Below the pieces are notes generated by a model. The model worked only from the letters and a program-made list of their open reading frames with translations, ran no database searches and had not been told where the DNA came from. This document shows, one piece after another, positions 32,080 through 39,192 of a DNA stretch of 61,743 nucleotides. The stretch is from a virus: positions 1 through 61,743 of IMG/VR virus record IMGVR_UViG_3300032893_000044; one strand, written 5' to 3'. The translations under genes were made by a program, and so were the position numbers. Positions within the stretch are counted from its first letter, which is position 1; each line of letters starts with the position of its first letter.

Positions 32080-32454
32080 TTAATTACTTTCTGCTGTTAA
32101 CTTTTCAAGCGTACTGACGGTTTTGTCATAGATATCTGTCAGATGACCATGAGTCAACTCTAGCCCATACTGCATCATGAGCTGCACAGTCTGTCTTTTA
32201 GACTTAATCACACCCTCCATCAACTTAATTTCGTGGTTAGTATGGTCTTTTAAACACTGCATCAAAAAGAGAAACTCAAGCTCAGTGAGTATCTTTTCTT
32301 GATCTAGCACAAACTCAAAGAAGGGGTCTGTCAAAAGCTCGCGCCCCTTTTTTGTTAACAGCTTATCCGAAGGTCTATCGTCTTCAGGTGCATGAAATTT
32401 TAAGAAGTTGAGCAACTTATTCATGTCATCATAAGAAAAAGTATTATCAGCCAT
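32080..32454 (-). CDS. hypothetical helical protein
   Basis: 124 residues, ATG behind GAGGAGAT. Helical, acidic (DPFFEFVLDQEKILTELEFLFL). Separate ribosome site, 13 bases from the next gene, unlike the tightly coupled clusters. No family recognised. Confidence 0.55.
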   Translation of the reverse strand: MADNTFSYDDMNKLLNFLKFHAPEDDRPSDKLLTKKGRELLTDPFFEFVLDQEKILTELEFLFLMQCLKDHTNHEIKLMEGVIKSKRQTVQLMMQYGLELTHGHLTDIYDKTVSTLEKLTAESN

Positions 32455-32466
32455 TGGTTATCTCCT

Positions 32467-32853
32467 CTAGTCTAAGGACCATTCGTCTACTAAAGACCAT
32501 TCAGCTTTGTCATATCCAGGCAAACTGTGTAAAGCACTTTTCATAATCGCCTTCAAGATAAATTTAGCCTCGCTGGTATTATAGTCGGGGGCATCTTCTG
32601 TTTGATACTCATAACATTCGCAAAGCTTCAAGGCCTGCACGGCCGAGATTTCGCTCGGACAGCGCTTAAAAGTGAAAGAAGGCGTACTAATTTTTTCTTC
32701 ATACCGATAGTTCACGCTAGCCATATTCTGCTGACGCAGCTTATCTCCCCAGATTTGCAGGTGTTTATCGGTAGCAGGATCTTCTCCTCGACTGTCACTA
32801 TAAAAATTTAATATCGCGTTCAAATGATTATCGCCCAATAAAAATGCGCTCAT
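32467..32853 (-). CDS. conserved phage protein (MSAFLLGDNHL)
   Basis: 128 residues, ATG behind AAGGAGA. The start MSAFLLGDNHLNAILNF is typical of a small uncharacterised family often seen on phages and plasmids of Proteobacteria. A Tyr/Glu-rich middle (CECYEYQTEDAPDY) follows. First gene after the promoter at 32882. Confidence 0.6.
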   Translation of the reverse strand: MSAFLLGDNHLNAILNFYSDSRGEDPATDKHLQIWGDKLRQQNMASVNYRYEEKISTPSFTFKRCPSEISAVQALKLCECYEYQTEDAPDYNTSEAKFILKAIMKSALHSLPGYDKAEWSLVDEWSLD

Positions 32854-32881
32854 GACTTTCTCCTTAATCTACATTAAACTC

Positions 32882-32910
32882 ACTTTACCACTACATATTT
32901 ACTTTGTAAA
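32882..32910 (-). promoter_or_regulatory. leftward promoter of TTTACA-N17-TAAAGT type
   Basis: Minus strand TTTACA (32910-32905), 17 bases, TAAAGT (32887-32882), preceded by AAAAAAGTTC. It is 28 bases from ATG 32853 and nine bases from the end of pth. Confidence 0.65.
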
Positions 32911-32918
32911 GAACTTTT

Positions 32919-33503
32919 TTAAAAAATATTCTCGCCTAAATTTGACATCTGACTTTGTATTAATAACTTTTGCAGTCGGATAATAGCGGTTTGAATAGCT
33001 GATTTAATTAATAACTTTTCTGTCGTAGGCGGTTTGCTTAGCACATAATCCGCAACCGCTTCTTTGTGACCCGGGTGATCAATGCCTAAGCGGATACGCT
33101 GGAAATCTCTACTATGGAGGTGATGAATAATGTCTTTTAGTCCATTGTGTCCGGCATGTCCTCCCCCGACTTTAAAGCGAAATTGTCCAGCTTTAAGATC
33201 CAGTTCGTCATGCGCAACCAGGATGTTGACGGGGGCAATGTGAAAGTATTTTGCATAAGCACCTAACGCTTGTCCACTATGGTTCATATAAGTGGTTGGA
33301 ATTAACAAAGGATATGTTTTGCCGCCAAAGCTCCATTCCGTCAAACGGGCACTAAATTTTGTTTCTGTATTAAGCTTTAAACGAAATTGCTGGCATAAGG
33401 CTTCAATAAACCAGGCACCCGCATTGTGCCGGGTTTCAGCATACGCTGGGCCGGGATTACCCAGCCCAGCAATGAGCTGTATGCTGCTACCAGGCTGAGT
33501 CAC
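32919..33503 (-). CDS. pth: peptidyl-tRNA hydrolase
   Basis: Pth frees tRNA from stalled peptidyl-tRNA. 194 residues if started at GTG 33503, which overlaps the previous stop as GTGA; that equals the E. coli length. An ATG at 33527 is an alternative. All key residues are present: GLGNPG (Asn16), RHNAG (His26), TTYMN (Asn74), AHDELDL (Asp99), GGGHAGHNGLKDI (Asn120), each six places after its E. coli counterpart. It looks like a whole, active bacterial enzyme; such genes are rare in phages. Confidence 0.93.
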   Translation of the reverse strand: MTQPGSSIQLIAGLGNPGPAYAETRHNAGAWFIEALCQQFRLKLNTETKFSARLTEWSFGGKTYPLLIPTTYMNHSGQALGAYAKYFHIAPVNILVAHDELDLKAGQFRFKVGGGHAGHNGLKDIIHHLHSRDFQRIRLGIDHPGHKEAVADYVLSKPPTTEKLLIKSAIQTAIIRLQKLLIQSQMSNLGENIF

Positions 33504-33811
33504 CAGGGTTGACCTGCTTCGAGCCATGCTGCAATGCCGTCGATGGTGCAGGGAATGTCGACATTAAAAAAGTCGTTCTCGGGATATTTTGCTTTTACCA
33601 AGGTGAGCATGCCCGTCTGGTCATTAAAGCCGGTGCTCTCTGTCAGCCTCTCGTCTTCTGGCAGGCGCACTAACGCACGCACGAGTTCAATAAGGAACCT
33701 GACCTGCTGCTCATCTTCGTCTGCGTTGGGATCGAAGGGCTCAAGCATGTAAGGCACGCCGGCGCGGTATCTGTCCCACTTCTGCTGTATCATCTCTTTG
33801 TAACTTTCCAT
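33500..33811 (-). CDS. hypothetical protein
   Basis: 103 residues. Acidic, with EPFDPNADEDEQQVRFLIELVRALV and a C-terminal IDGIAAWLEAGQPW. Co-translated with pth (GTGA). First gene after the promoter at 33846. Confidence 0.6.
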   Translation of the reverse strand: MESYKEMIQQKWDRYRAGVPYMLEPFDPNADEDEQQVRFLIELVRALVRLPEDERLTESTGFNDQTGMLTLVKAKYPENDFFNVDIPCTIDGIAAWLEAGQPW

Positions 33812-33845
33812 CTCATGTCTCCTCTGCTGTAGTGACTATAAGGCT

Positions 33846-33874
33846 ACTGTAGCATCACCTTTCTACTTTGTAAA
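33846..33874 (-). promoter_or_regulatory. leftward promoter of TTTACA-N17-TACAGT type
   Basis: Minus strand TTTACA (33874-33869), 17 bases, TACAGT (33851-33846), preceded by AAAAAAGTGC. It is 34 bases from ATG 33811. The same intergenic stretch must hold the rightward promoter of cluster B, of which only TAAGAT (33914-33919) is suggestive. Confidence 0.65.
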
Positions 33875-33926
33875 GCACTTTTTTAAAAAAAGTTTTCATC
33901 TGTGACAAGTGTGATAAGATAGCCAC

Positions 33927-34139
33927 ATGATAGACAGAACTAGACTACCCGATTTTCATCTTCGTCCTCCCTGGTATCGTGATGGGTTCACTCCGCAGAG
34001 TGCGGGCGTATACTATGGAATACAACATAAATGTTGTCCAAAAGGAGTGATTCAAGCTAGCTCTGCTTGGTGGCGACATCATCCGAACAGAACAATGACT
34101 TTTTGGCGATCTTATTATCAAACGGTATTAAAAAGATGA
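33927..34139 (+). CDS. PYY-module small protein B1
   Basis: 70 residues, first gene of cluster B. PDFHLRPPWY at 8-17, SAGVYYG at 25-31, CPKGVI at 37-42 and RSYYQTVL at 61-68. B2 is a near copy throughout (about half the residues identical). No clear ribosome site before ATG 33927. Confidence 0.7.
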   Translation: MIDRTRLPDFHLRPPWYRDGFTPQSAGVYYGIQHKCCPKGVIQASSAWWRHHPNRTMTFWRSYYQTVLKR

Positions 34140-34348
34140 TAGGCAGAACTGGCTTCCCCGCTTTTTACCTGGTTACACCCTGGTGTATGGCAAACGTTTC
34201 TCCGCGCTCTGCGGGGGTATACTATGGGATGCAGCCGGACTTTTGTCCAAAGCAAGTCATGCGAAGCGGGCTCGATTGGTGGCGAAATCATTCGCACCGG
34301 ACGCTAGAGTTTTGGCGGTCTTACTATCAAACGGTGCTAAAGAGGTGA
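34136..34348 (+). CDS. PYY-module small protein B2
   Basis: 70 residues from ATG 34136, an ATGA overlap with B1. The longer frame from 34067 is ignored because it lies inside B1. SAGVYYG, CPKQVM and FWRSYYQTVLKR are kept from B1, so this is a full-length tandem duplicate. Confidence 0.75.
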   Translation: MIGRTGFPAFYLVTPWCMANVSPRSAGVYYGMQPDFCPKQVMRSGLDWWRNHSHRTLEFWRSYYQTVLKR

Positions 34349-34494
34349 ATCTCTACGCTCGCATATTTAAGGCTGTCTTGACTTTTGACTGGGCCATGGT
34401 GGACGCGATGAGGACATACTACCGTGTCATCCTCCGAGAGCCGACTGAGGCAGAGCGTAAGATGATAGGGGGAGAAGATGACGGACAGGTTTGA
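34345..34494 (+). CDS. PYY-module small protein B3 (short)
   Basis: 49 residues from GTG 34345 (GTGA overlap with B2). RTYYRVIL at 23-30, then a charged 19-residue tail. It lacks the N-terminal half and the Pro-started helix, so it may be a shortened member. Confidence 0.6.
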   Translation: MNLYARIFKAVLTFDWAMVDAMRTYYRVILREPTEAERKMIGGEDDGQV

Positions 34495-34693
34495 AAAGTT
34501 TAATACTGAGTATATGTCAGAGTGGGCTCTCTGGGGAAACAAGCATCTTGCTGCTTACCTCTATTCCCTTCCTGAAGCGATTACTCGGTCAGAAACCTTG
34601 AGCTACATTTTGTGGAACTATGAGATCGGCTCAAGTGTCGGCAGATACTTTGTTTATACTCTAAAAAAATACTACCAGGCAGTCGTGAGATGA
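34478..34693 (+). CDS. PYY-module small protein B4
   Basis: 71 residues, ATG inside the end of B3. Begins MTDRF like B5. RSETLSYILWNYE at 38-49 and KKYYQAVV at 63-70. Confidence 0.7.
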   Translation: MTDRFEKFNTEYMSEWALWGNKHLAAYLYSLPEAITRSETLSYILWNYEIGSSVGRYFVYTLKKYYQAVVR

Positions 34694-34875
34694 CGGACAG
34701 GTTTAAGGAAAAGGATATACCGCTGTGGGCTATATATGGCGCAGCAGGGCTGCCCGACTACTTCTTCTACTCTCTTGATGAATCCAGCGCTTCTCGGTCA
34801 GAACTTTTGAGCTACCTTTTGTGGTACTATGACCCTGCTACTCTAAAAAAATACTATCGGGTAGTCACGCAATGA
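34690..34875 (+). CDS. PYY-module small protein B5
   Basis: 61 residues, ATGA overlap with B4. MTDRF start, SRSELLSYLLWYYD at 35-48, TLKKYYRVV at 51-59. Tandem sibling of B4 with a shorter linker between helices. Confidence 0.7.
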   Translation: MTDRFKEKDIPLWAIYGAAGLPDYFFYSLDESSASRSELLSYLLWYYDPATLKKYYRVVTQ

Positions 34876-35066
34876 AGCAAGATATATGGCAGAAGAACCT
34901 CGCGCACCGTATGCAGCATCCTGAACAGTATTATGTAATTTGGGGCTTTAACTACATCTCAAAAGATATACGCCCCAGTAAAGCTATGTGCGAGCTGATA
35001 TGTGATCGCCCTGCCTTTTTGGCAGTAGCCAAAGAGTACTACAAAATCATACTGAGAGAAGCATGA
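34872..35066 (+). CDS. PYY-module small protein B6
   Basis: 64 residues, ATGA overlap. RPSKAMCELI at 34-43, KEYYKIIL at 54-61. The N-terminal half (DIWQKNLAHRMQHPEQYYVIW) is unlike its neighbours. Confidence 0.7.
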   Translation: MKQDIWQKNLAHRMQHPEQYYVIWGFNYISKDIRPSKAMCELICDRPAFLAVAKEYYKIILREA

Positions 35067-35239
35067 TACAAAGCCTTAAACAATATCTTGGTGAGCCTAT
35101 GATAGTTTTAGAAGCCAATGGCGGATGGTGCTGGGTATATGGTCCTGGCACACCTCCTAAAACGCTGACATACCTGCTTACTGACAATGATTTCATATGG
35201 GCTAAAGCGTACTACAAGCACATCATGAGGAAAGCATGA
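35063..35239 (+). CDS. PYY-module small protein B7
   Basis: 58 residues, ATGA overlaps at both ends; below the usual length cutoff. YGPGTPPKTLTYLLTD at 26-41 and KAYYKHIM at 48-55. Closest relative is A3, 25 kb away on the other strand. Confidence 0.75.
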   Translation: MIQSLKQYLGEPMIVLEANGGWCWVYGPGTPPKTLTYLLTDNDFIWAKAYYKHIMRKA

Positions 35240-35460
35240 CACAGATATATTACTGGGGCCTTGTGACACGAGAAGACCACCTATCCCTCGCCATCACTGA
35301 TGTGCACATCCTACAGAAGCGTCGCCCAGAATGGTTTCGCACCTTCTTTCAGGGCGAAGAAGCTTTCTTGACCCCAGAAAGGGTGATGCGTTACTTTACA
35401 ATGCAATCTTTCATAAACCTCGCATTCATCCGCGACTACTACCAATGGGTCATGCCATGA
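35236..35460 (+). CDS. PYY-module small protein B8
   Basis: 74 residues, ATGA overlap. N-terminus YYWGLVTREDHLSL, LTPERVMRYF at 45-54, RDYYQWVM at 66-73. Confidence 0.7.
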   Translation: MTQIYYWGLVTREDHLSLAITDVHILQKRRPEWFRTFFQGEEAFLTPERVMRYFTMQSFINLAFIRDYYQWVMP

Positions 35461-35648
35461 GCACAGAATATCGTCACGCACTGGTAGAAGACTTTCTTCA
35501 CGTGTCGCGCCTATATATCGGCCTCAACTCTTTCCCTTTACGCTACTATTACCAGATGGCAATTCTGAATCCGTATCCCACCGATGAGGAATTTATGCAT
35601 AACGCTCATCTGCTATCTGAGAAGCTCGCCCTGCGGAAGAAAACATGA
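35457..35648 (+). CDS. PYY-module small protein B9 (MSTEYRH type)
   Basis: 63 residues. First of four tandem copies starting MSTEYRH. The YY motif is central (RYYYQMAI at 29-36) and followed by LNPYPTDEEF and a basic end, so this subfamily carries an added tail. Confidence 0.75.
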   Translation: MSTEYRHALVEDFLHVSRLYIGLNSFPLRYYYQMAILNPYPTDEEFMHNAHLLSEKLALRKKT

Positions 35649-35830
35649 GCACAGAATATCGTCACCCCATCGCAAAACAATTCCTCGACTACTTGCGCAC
35701 ATATCCAAGTCTGCGTTGTCTTATCTTACGCGCCCATTACCAGATGGCAATTCTCAACCCGAATCCCACCGATAAGGAATTTATTAATATGAGGATTTTG
35801 TTCCTAACCGGCGTCCGGAAGAAAGCATGA
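35645..35830 (+). CDS. PYY-module small protein B10 (MSTEYRH type)
   Basis: 61 residues, ATGA overlap. RAHYQMAILNPNPTD at 29-43; first Tyr of the motif is replaced by His. Tail shortened and altered (FINMRILFLTGVRKKA). Confidence 0.7.
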   Translation: MSTEYRHPIAKQFLDYLRTYPSLRCLILRAHYQMAILNPNPTDKEFINMRILFLTGVRKKA

Positions 35831-36015
35831 GCACAGAATATCGTCACCCGCTGATAAAACACTTTCTCCACGCGGTGCGCACATATAGCAGTATCAGACC
35901 TTTTGCCTCACGTCACTACTACAAGATGGCGATCCTCAATCCCTATCCCACCGATGACGAATATCTTCATAACGCTCGTCTACTAGACAAGCGCGCCCTG
36001 CGGAGGAAAGCATGA
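35827..36015 (+). CDS. PYY-module small protein B11 (MSTEYRH type)
   Basis: 62 residues, ATGA overlap. KHFLHAVRTY at 11-20, RHYYKMAILNPYPTD at 29-43. Shares KHFL[HQ]AVRTY with B12, so those two are the most recent pair. Confidence 0.75.
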   Translation: MSTEYRHPLIKHFLHAVRTYSSIRPFASRHYYKMAILNPYPTDDEYLHNARLLDKRALRRKA

Positions 36016-36236
36016 GCACAGAATATCGTCATGCGCCAGTAAAACACTTTCTCCAGGCAGTGCGCACATATCCAAGCCTGCGCTCTTTTCGCTTGCGGTA
36101 TCACTACCAAATGGCAATTCTCAATCCGTCTCCTACCGATGAGGAACTGGTTCATAACCAGCGTAAAATTCCACAAATAGTTTCTTCAGCTCCTCTCCTC
36201 CGGTTACTGCATTCTCGCCCGCTTCTGCTGCGATGA
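36012..36236 (+). CDS. PYY-module small protein B12, altered tail
   Basis: 74 residues. Follows B11 to LNPSPTDEELVHN, then changes to an unrelated tail (QRKIPQIVSSAPLLRLLHS) that runs 33 bases into the convergent coiled-coil gene. It looks like the broken last copy at the end of the array. Confidence 0.65.
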   Translation: MSTEYRHAPVKHFLQAVRTYPSLRSFRLRYHYQMAILNPSPTDEELVHNQRKIPQIVSSAPLLRLLHSRPLLLR

Positions 36237-36632
36237 AGACCCCTCCGGAGCTTCCTCCTCAAGCGATGCTGCAAAAGACTGCAACATCTCATCCTCGGTC
36301 TCCTTTATTTCTTCCCGCAACAGCGTTATCAAAGACTGGCTCTCAGCCCTATACCTTTCTGCCTCCAAGTGCTTTTGCTTAAGCTGCTCCAGCAAAGCCT
36401 CGTACTCTATCTTGGCCATCTCAAACTGCACTTCCTGCAAACGCGCCTCTAAGCCTTCCGCAAGGGGCTTCTGCTTTAACACCAACAGAAAGTCTCGCGT
36501 TGATTTTACCGCAGCAGTCAAAACTTGACACTCCGCCATCACCATCGTCAAGCGATTAGTCACCCTCAAAAACTGCTGATACCGCTGCCAGGCAGGGCTT
36601 CTCTTAGGCTGCTGCTGTAACTGTGTAAACAC
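36204..36632 (-). CDS. coiled-coil protein 3
   Basis: 142 residues from GTG 36632 behind AGGAGGA. Long charged helix (LEARLQEVQFEMAKIEYEALL), C-terminal basic SSSQQKRARMQ. Last gene of the cluster C operon. Shares the short MF start and basic end with the two genes before it. Confidence 0.65.
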   Translation of the reverse strand: MFTQLQQQPKRSPAWQRYQQFLRVTNRLTMVMAECQVLTAAVKSTRDFLLVLKQKPLAEGLEARLQEVQFEMAKIEYEALLEQLKQKHLEAERYRAESQSLITLLREEIKETEDEMLQSFAASLEEEAPEGSSSQQKRARMQ

Positions 36633-36644
36633 TATTTTATCCTC

Positions 36645-37037
36645 CTATTCTATCCTCGGGTTTTGTTGCTGAGACGACGGAAAGACATTATTCCAGCGGT
36701 CTAACCACTGCGTAACCAAACGCTTGCCTTCCTCGATATGGTGTAGGGCCGTACGCGATTTTTCTTCCATCCGAGCTTGTAGCTCACGAGAGGCTTCTAC
36801 TCCTTCTTCTATAAGCTGCGTCAGCTCCTGTATGCGCTCGGCTTCTGCCTCACCCTCAGCCTGCTCGAGCTCATCCTTTTCCGCGACCCACTCTTGGACC
36901 TGCATAGCGTGTGTGTCCTGCTGCCTTTGCAGTTCAAGCACTTCTTCTGCCAGCTGTTTGACGCGCACCATGTTCTCTAAGATAGCTACCCAACCTGGTA
37001 TGATAGGTCTAGCCATCAAACTAAATAAATTAAACAT
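36645..37037 (-). CDS. coiled-coil protein 2
   Basis: 130 residues, ATG behind AGGAGG. MFNLF start, heptad-rich Glu/Gln helix from about 20 to 110 (VEASRELQARMEEKSRTALH), end SSQQQNPRIE. No enzyme motif. Confidence 0.65.
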   Translation of the reverse strand: MFNLFSLMARPIIPGWVAILENMVRVKQLAEEVLELQRQQDTHAMQVQEWVAEKDELEQAEGEAEAERIQELTQLIEEGVEASRELQARMEEKSRTALHHIEEGKRLVTQWLDRWNNVFPSSQQQNPRIE

Positions 37038-37052
37038 CTAATAACCTCCTTA

Positions 37053-37514
37053 TTATTCCATTCTTGACTTCTTCGCCGGCGACTCCTCGCTCTCCTCTCT
37101 ACTCATGGGCTCATCCAACGGATGCACGTTTTTCTCAGGCTTCACCTCTGCCGTCATCACACTGTGCCACTCGCGCAAAGCCTGGTCGCGCTCACGATAA
37201 CATATGTTCGCTTGCTTTTGAAGCTCTTCCAGCTTCTGCGTTGTACTCCACAACTGCGTCTGCATCGTATGTATCTGCGCTTGCAGGATACGGTCGTGGA
37301 TATCTCCTGGCTTAAAGATGCCATTCTCTAGCCCGCTTAGCCGTGATTTTTTGTTGCGGTCGATGTCTTTTTGCAAGTTGGCCGCGTCCGTCGCGTAGCT
37401 GTCGTTTTCATCCATAAGCTTACGAAAGCGAGCAGTAATCTTTACTACCTTTTGAAAGGCGTCCCACTCAGCTTTGTTGCTTTGGTCGGGTTCTTTGCCA
37501 AACATGTTAAACAT
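37053..37514 (-). CDS. coiled-coil protein 1
   Basis: 153 residues. MFNMF start, helical body (LQAQIHTMQTQLWSTTQKLEE with breaks), acidic then basic end ESEESPAKKSRME. Its start overlaps the last PYY gene of cluster C by eight bases, so it is in the same operon. Confidence 0.65.
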   Translation of the reverse strand: MFNMFGKEPDQSNKAEWDAFQKVVKITARFRKLMDENDSYATDAANLQKDIDRNKKSRLSGLENGIFKPGDIHDRILQAQIHTMQTQLWSTTQKLEELQKQANICYRERDQALREWHSVMTAEVKPEKNVHPLDEPMSREESEESPAKKSRME

Positions 37515-37677
37515 TTTTATTCATCCTTATCACCCACTGATAATGTCTGCGCACAATGTGCGGAAACCTATCGAAAACCGCACACGCTTCCTTAAACGCC
37601 TCCGCCAACGTTAGTTCAGGAGGAACTATAGTTACATCATAAAGCGGAAGCCAGTTTCTCCACATATGTAAATTCAT
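37507..37677 (-). CDS. PYY-module small protein C8
   Basis: 56 residues from ATG 37677 (ATGA with C7). LTLAEAFKEACAVFDRFPHI at 22-41, RRHYQWVI at 43-50. Last PYY gene before the coiled-coil trio. Confidence 0.7.
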   Translation of the reverse strand: MNLHMWRNWLPLYDVTIVPPELTLAEAFKEACAVFDRFPHIVRRHYQWVIRMNKNV

Positions 37678-37925
37678 CCTTTTCTCCAAACGTCTCCGAC
37701 TGAGACTTCTTCCACATATTGTGCTATCTCCCGGTCACCCTTCACTATCGCCTTGTAATAGTCTTTCAAGGTATAGGAGAAAAGAGGCCAATGGTAAAAG
37801 AGGGGTTTAATCGAGTCGGCAGTAGATGCTTTTTTGCTTACAGCAGGAACAGGGAAAGCAGCCATTAGATTGAGTAACCGCCTTTTAAAGTGTTTTAACT
37901 TAAGGTGTTTTAACGTAAAGTTCAC
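37674..37925 (-). CDS. PYY-module small protein C7
   Basis: 83 residues from GTG 37925. Very basic start, FYHWPLFSYTLKDYYKAIVK at 43-62, then a 21-residue tail. Its YTLK[DG]YY[KQ]A core is shared with C6. Confidence 0.65.
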   Translation of the reverse strand: MNFTLKHLKLKHFKRRLLNLMAAFPVPAVSKKASTADSIKPLFYHWPLFSYTLKDYYKAIVKGDREIAQYVEEVSVGDVWRKG

Positions 37926-38067
37926 GCTTTTCTCCTTTAATTACCGCCTGGTAATAGCCTTTCAAGGTATAGGTGAAAAAAGGCCAGCTGCGAAACAACA
38001 TGGTCATCGTTGCAACCGTCTGGATAGGACATTGAGTAATATCAGGTACTTTGAACTTAACTGTCAC
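37900..38067 (-). CDS. PYY-module small protein C6
   Basis: 55 residues from GTG 38067. RSWPFFTYTLKGYYQAVIKG at 26-45. Overlaps C7 by 26 bases and the gene upstream by 11. Too short for routine callers. Confidence 0.65.
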   Translation of the reverse strand: MTVKFKVPDITQCPIQTVATMTMLFRSWPFFTYTLKGYYQAVIKGEKRELYVKTP

Positions 38068-38332
38068 CCTTTTCTCCTAACTCTACTTCTTCCTCCATAA
38101 ATCTCCCAATACACAGATTTCTGACAATCTCTGCGGTCACGTACATATCTGGCGGGTCTATATCGCGCAAGTCTCCGTCATATTTACGCCTAATCTCTTG
38201 GAGTTTGTTAATCTCAGAATCTAGGCATGCTTGAATGATTTCTATATGCTTGTCAAGAAGAAAGCGCGGATAGCCTATGTGTCGCCATAAATGTTTTCTG
38301 AGCTTGTCTAAGTCTTGCATGGAGACTTTCAT
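38057..38332 (-). CDS. hypothetical protein inside cluster C
   Basis: 91 residues from ATG 38332, an ATGA overlap with C5. The longer reading from 38578 would cover C5 and C4 in another frame. Helical (DLDKLRKHLWRHIGYPRF) with an acidic end. It lacks the YY motif, so it is an unrelated or strongly diverged gene in the array. Confidence 0.6.
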   Translation of the reverse strand: MKVSMQDLDKLRKHLWRHIGYPRFLLDKHIEIIQACLDSEINKLQEIRRKYDGDLRDIDPPDMYVTAEIVRNLCIGRFMEEEVELGEKGDS

Positions 38333-38514
38333 GACTTTTCTCCTTGAACTACCCTCTGATAATGTATACGCGCTATGTGCGGGAAAAGATGCCAAATCTG
38401 ACAAGCCAACTTCAACTCTCCAGCAAGCGATAAATGGTCGGGAACTACCAGAAATGAATGATCGAGCTTTGTATGGTCGAGATTTGGTGGCCATATGGTA
38501 AATGTTGTCATCAT
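38329..38514 (-). CDS. PYY-module small protein C5
   Basis: 61 residues. IWPPN at 7-11, LSLAGELKLACQIWHLFPHI at 28-47, RIHYQRVV at 49-56. ATGA overlaps at both ends. Confidence 0.7.
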   Translation of the reverse strand: MMTTFTIWPPNLDHTKLDHSFLVVPDHLSLAGELKLACQIWHLFPHIARIHYQRVVQGEKS

Positions 38515-38690
38515 TTTTTCTGCACCACTCTCTCATAATGCCTGCGCACAAGGCTTGGAAAAAACCCCCAAACCTCACAAGCCACTTTCAAAGCTTCAGC
38601 AGGCGTGAGGTTGTCTTTCCTTACCACGTAATCAAATGCACGCTCGGGATCTGGGGGCCAAGCTGGTGGCCAAGAAGGAATTTGTATCAT
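38511..38690 (-). CDS. PYY-module small protein C4
   Basis: 59 residues. WPPAWPP at 7-13, LTPAEALKVACEVWGFFPSL at 28-47, RRHYERVV at 49-56. 68 bases at 38540-38607 match C1 with one difference. Too short for routine callers. Confidence 0.72.
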   Translation of the reverse strand: MIQIPSWPPAWPPDPERAFDYVVRKDNLTPAEALKVACEVWGFFPSLVRRHYERVVQKK

Positions 38691-38941
38691 CTTTCCCCCA
38701 TTACTTGCCGATAATGTATACGCGCAAGCTCTGAGTCAGTATCCCAAAGCTCACAAGCTAACTGTAAGGCTTTGGCACGCGTGAGCCTTTCTGCTATCAT
38801 CACCCGATTAAATACAGACTCGAAAGATTCCGGCGGCCACATTAACATCCTTTTATGGAACAGATGATAGCATGCGCTATTTCTCCATAGGGTCATATAT
38901 CCCGTTCTGTGCTGTCCCTGAACACTTCGAGTTATAAACAT
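38687..38941 (-). CDS. PYY-module small protein C3
   Basis: 84 residues. MFIT start, MWPPESFESVFNRV at 34-47, LTRAKALQLACELW at 53-66, RIHYRQVM at 74-81. Pairs with C2 over its whole length. Confidence 0.7.
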   Translation of the reverse strand: MFITRSVQGQHRTGYMTLWRNSACYHLFHKRMLMWPPESFESVFNRVMIAERLTRAKALQLACELWDTDSELARIHYRQVMGER

Positions 38942-39192
38942 TTTATCTTCCTCATTACCCGCCGATAATGTCTACGCGCAAGTGTTGAGTCAATATGCCA
39001 GAGCGCACAAGCTAACTTTAACGCTTCCGAAGGCTTGAGCTTTTTTTCTTTTGCCAGGTAATTAAAGGAAGACTGCGCAGACTCGTGTGGCTGCAAGCCA
39101 TATCTGCACAAAAACTGATGATACAATCCGCCATCTCTAAATATGGGGCCATATCTTCGCAGTGGCTTAAACCATCCGCCAGTTATAAACAT
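38932..39192 (-). CDS. PYY-module small protein C2
   Basis: 86 residues from ATG 39192; the frame opens further up but there it covers C1. MFIT start, LKPSEALKLACALWHIDSTL at 52-71, RRHYRRVM at 73-80. The overlap ATGTTTATAAC at its start is the same as at the start of C3. Confidence 0.7.
   Translation of the reverse strand: MFITGGWFKPLRRYGPIFRDGGLYHQFLCRYGLQPHESAQSSFNYLAKEKKLKPSEALKLACALWHIDSTLARRHYRRVMRKIKCL

Noticed and set aside
33927-36236. CRISPR-like array, from regular repeats in cluster B
   Set aside because: The repeats are coding units of about 190 bases with in-frame starts and stops, not short direct repeats with spacers.
38057-38578. 173-residue protein reading over cluster C
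   Set aside because: The first 82 codons overlap two well-supported PYY genes in another frame; the ATGA-coupled start at 38332 is better.
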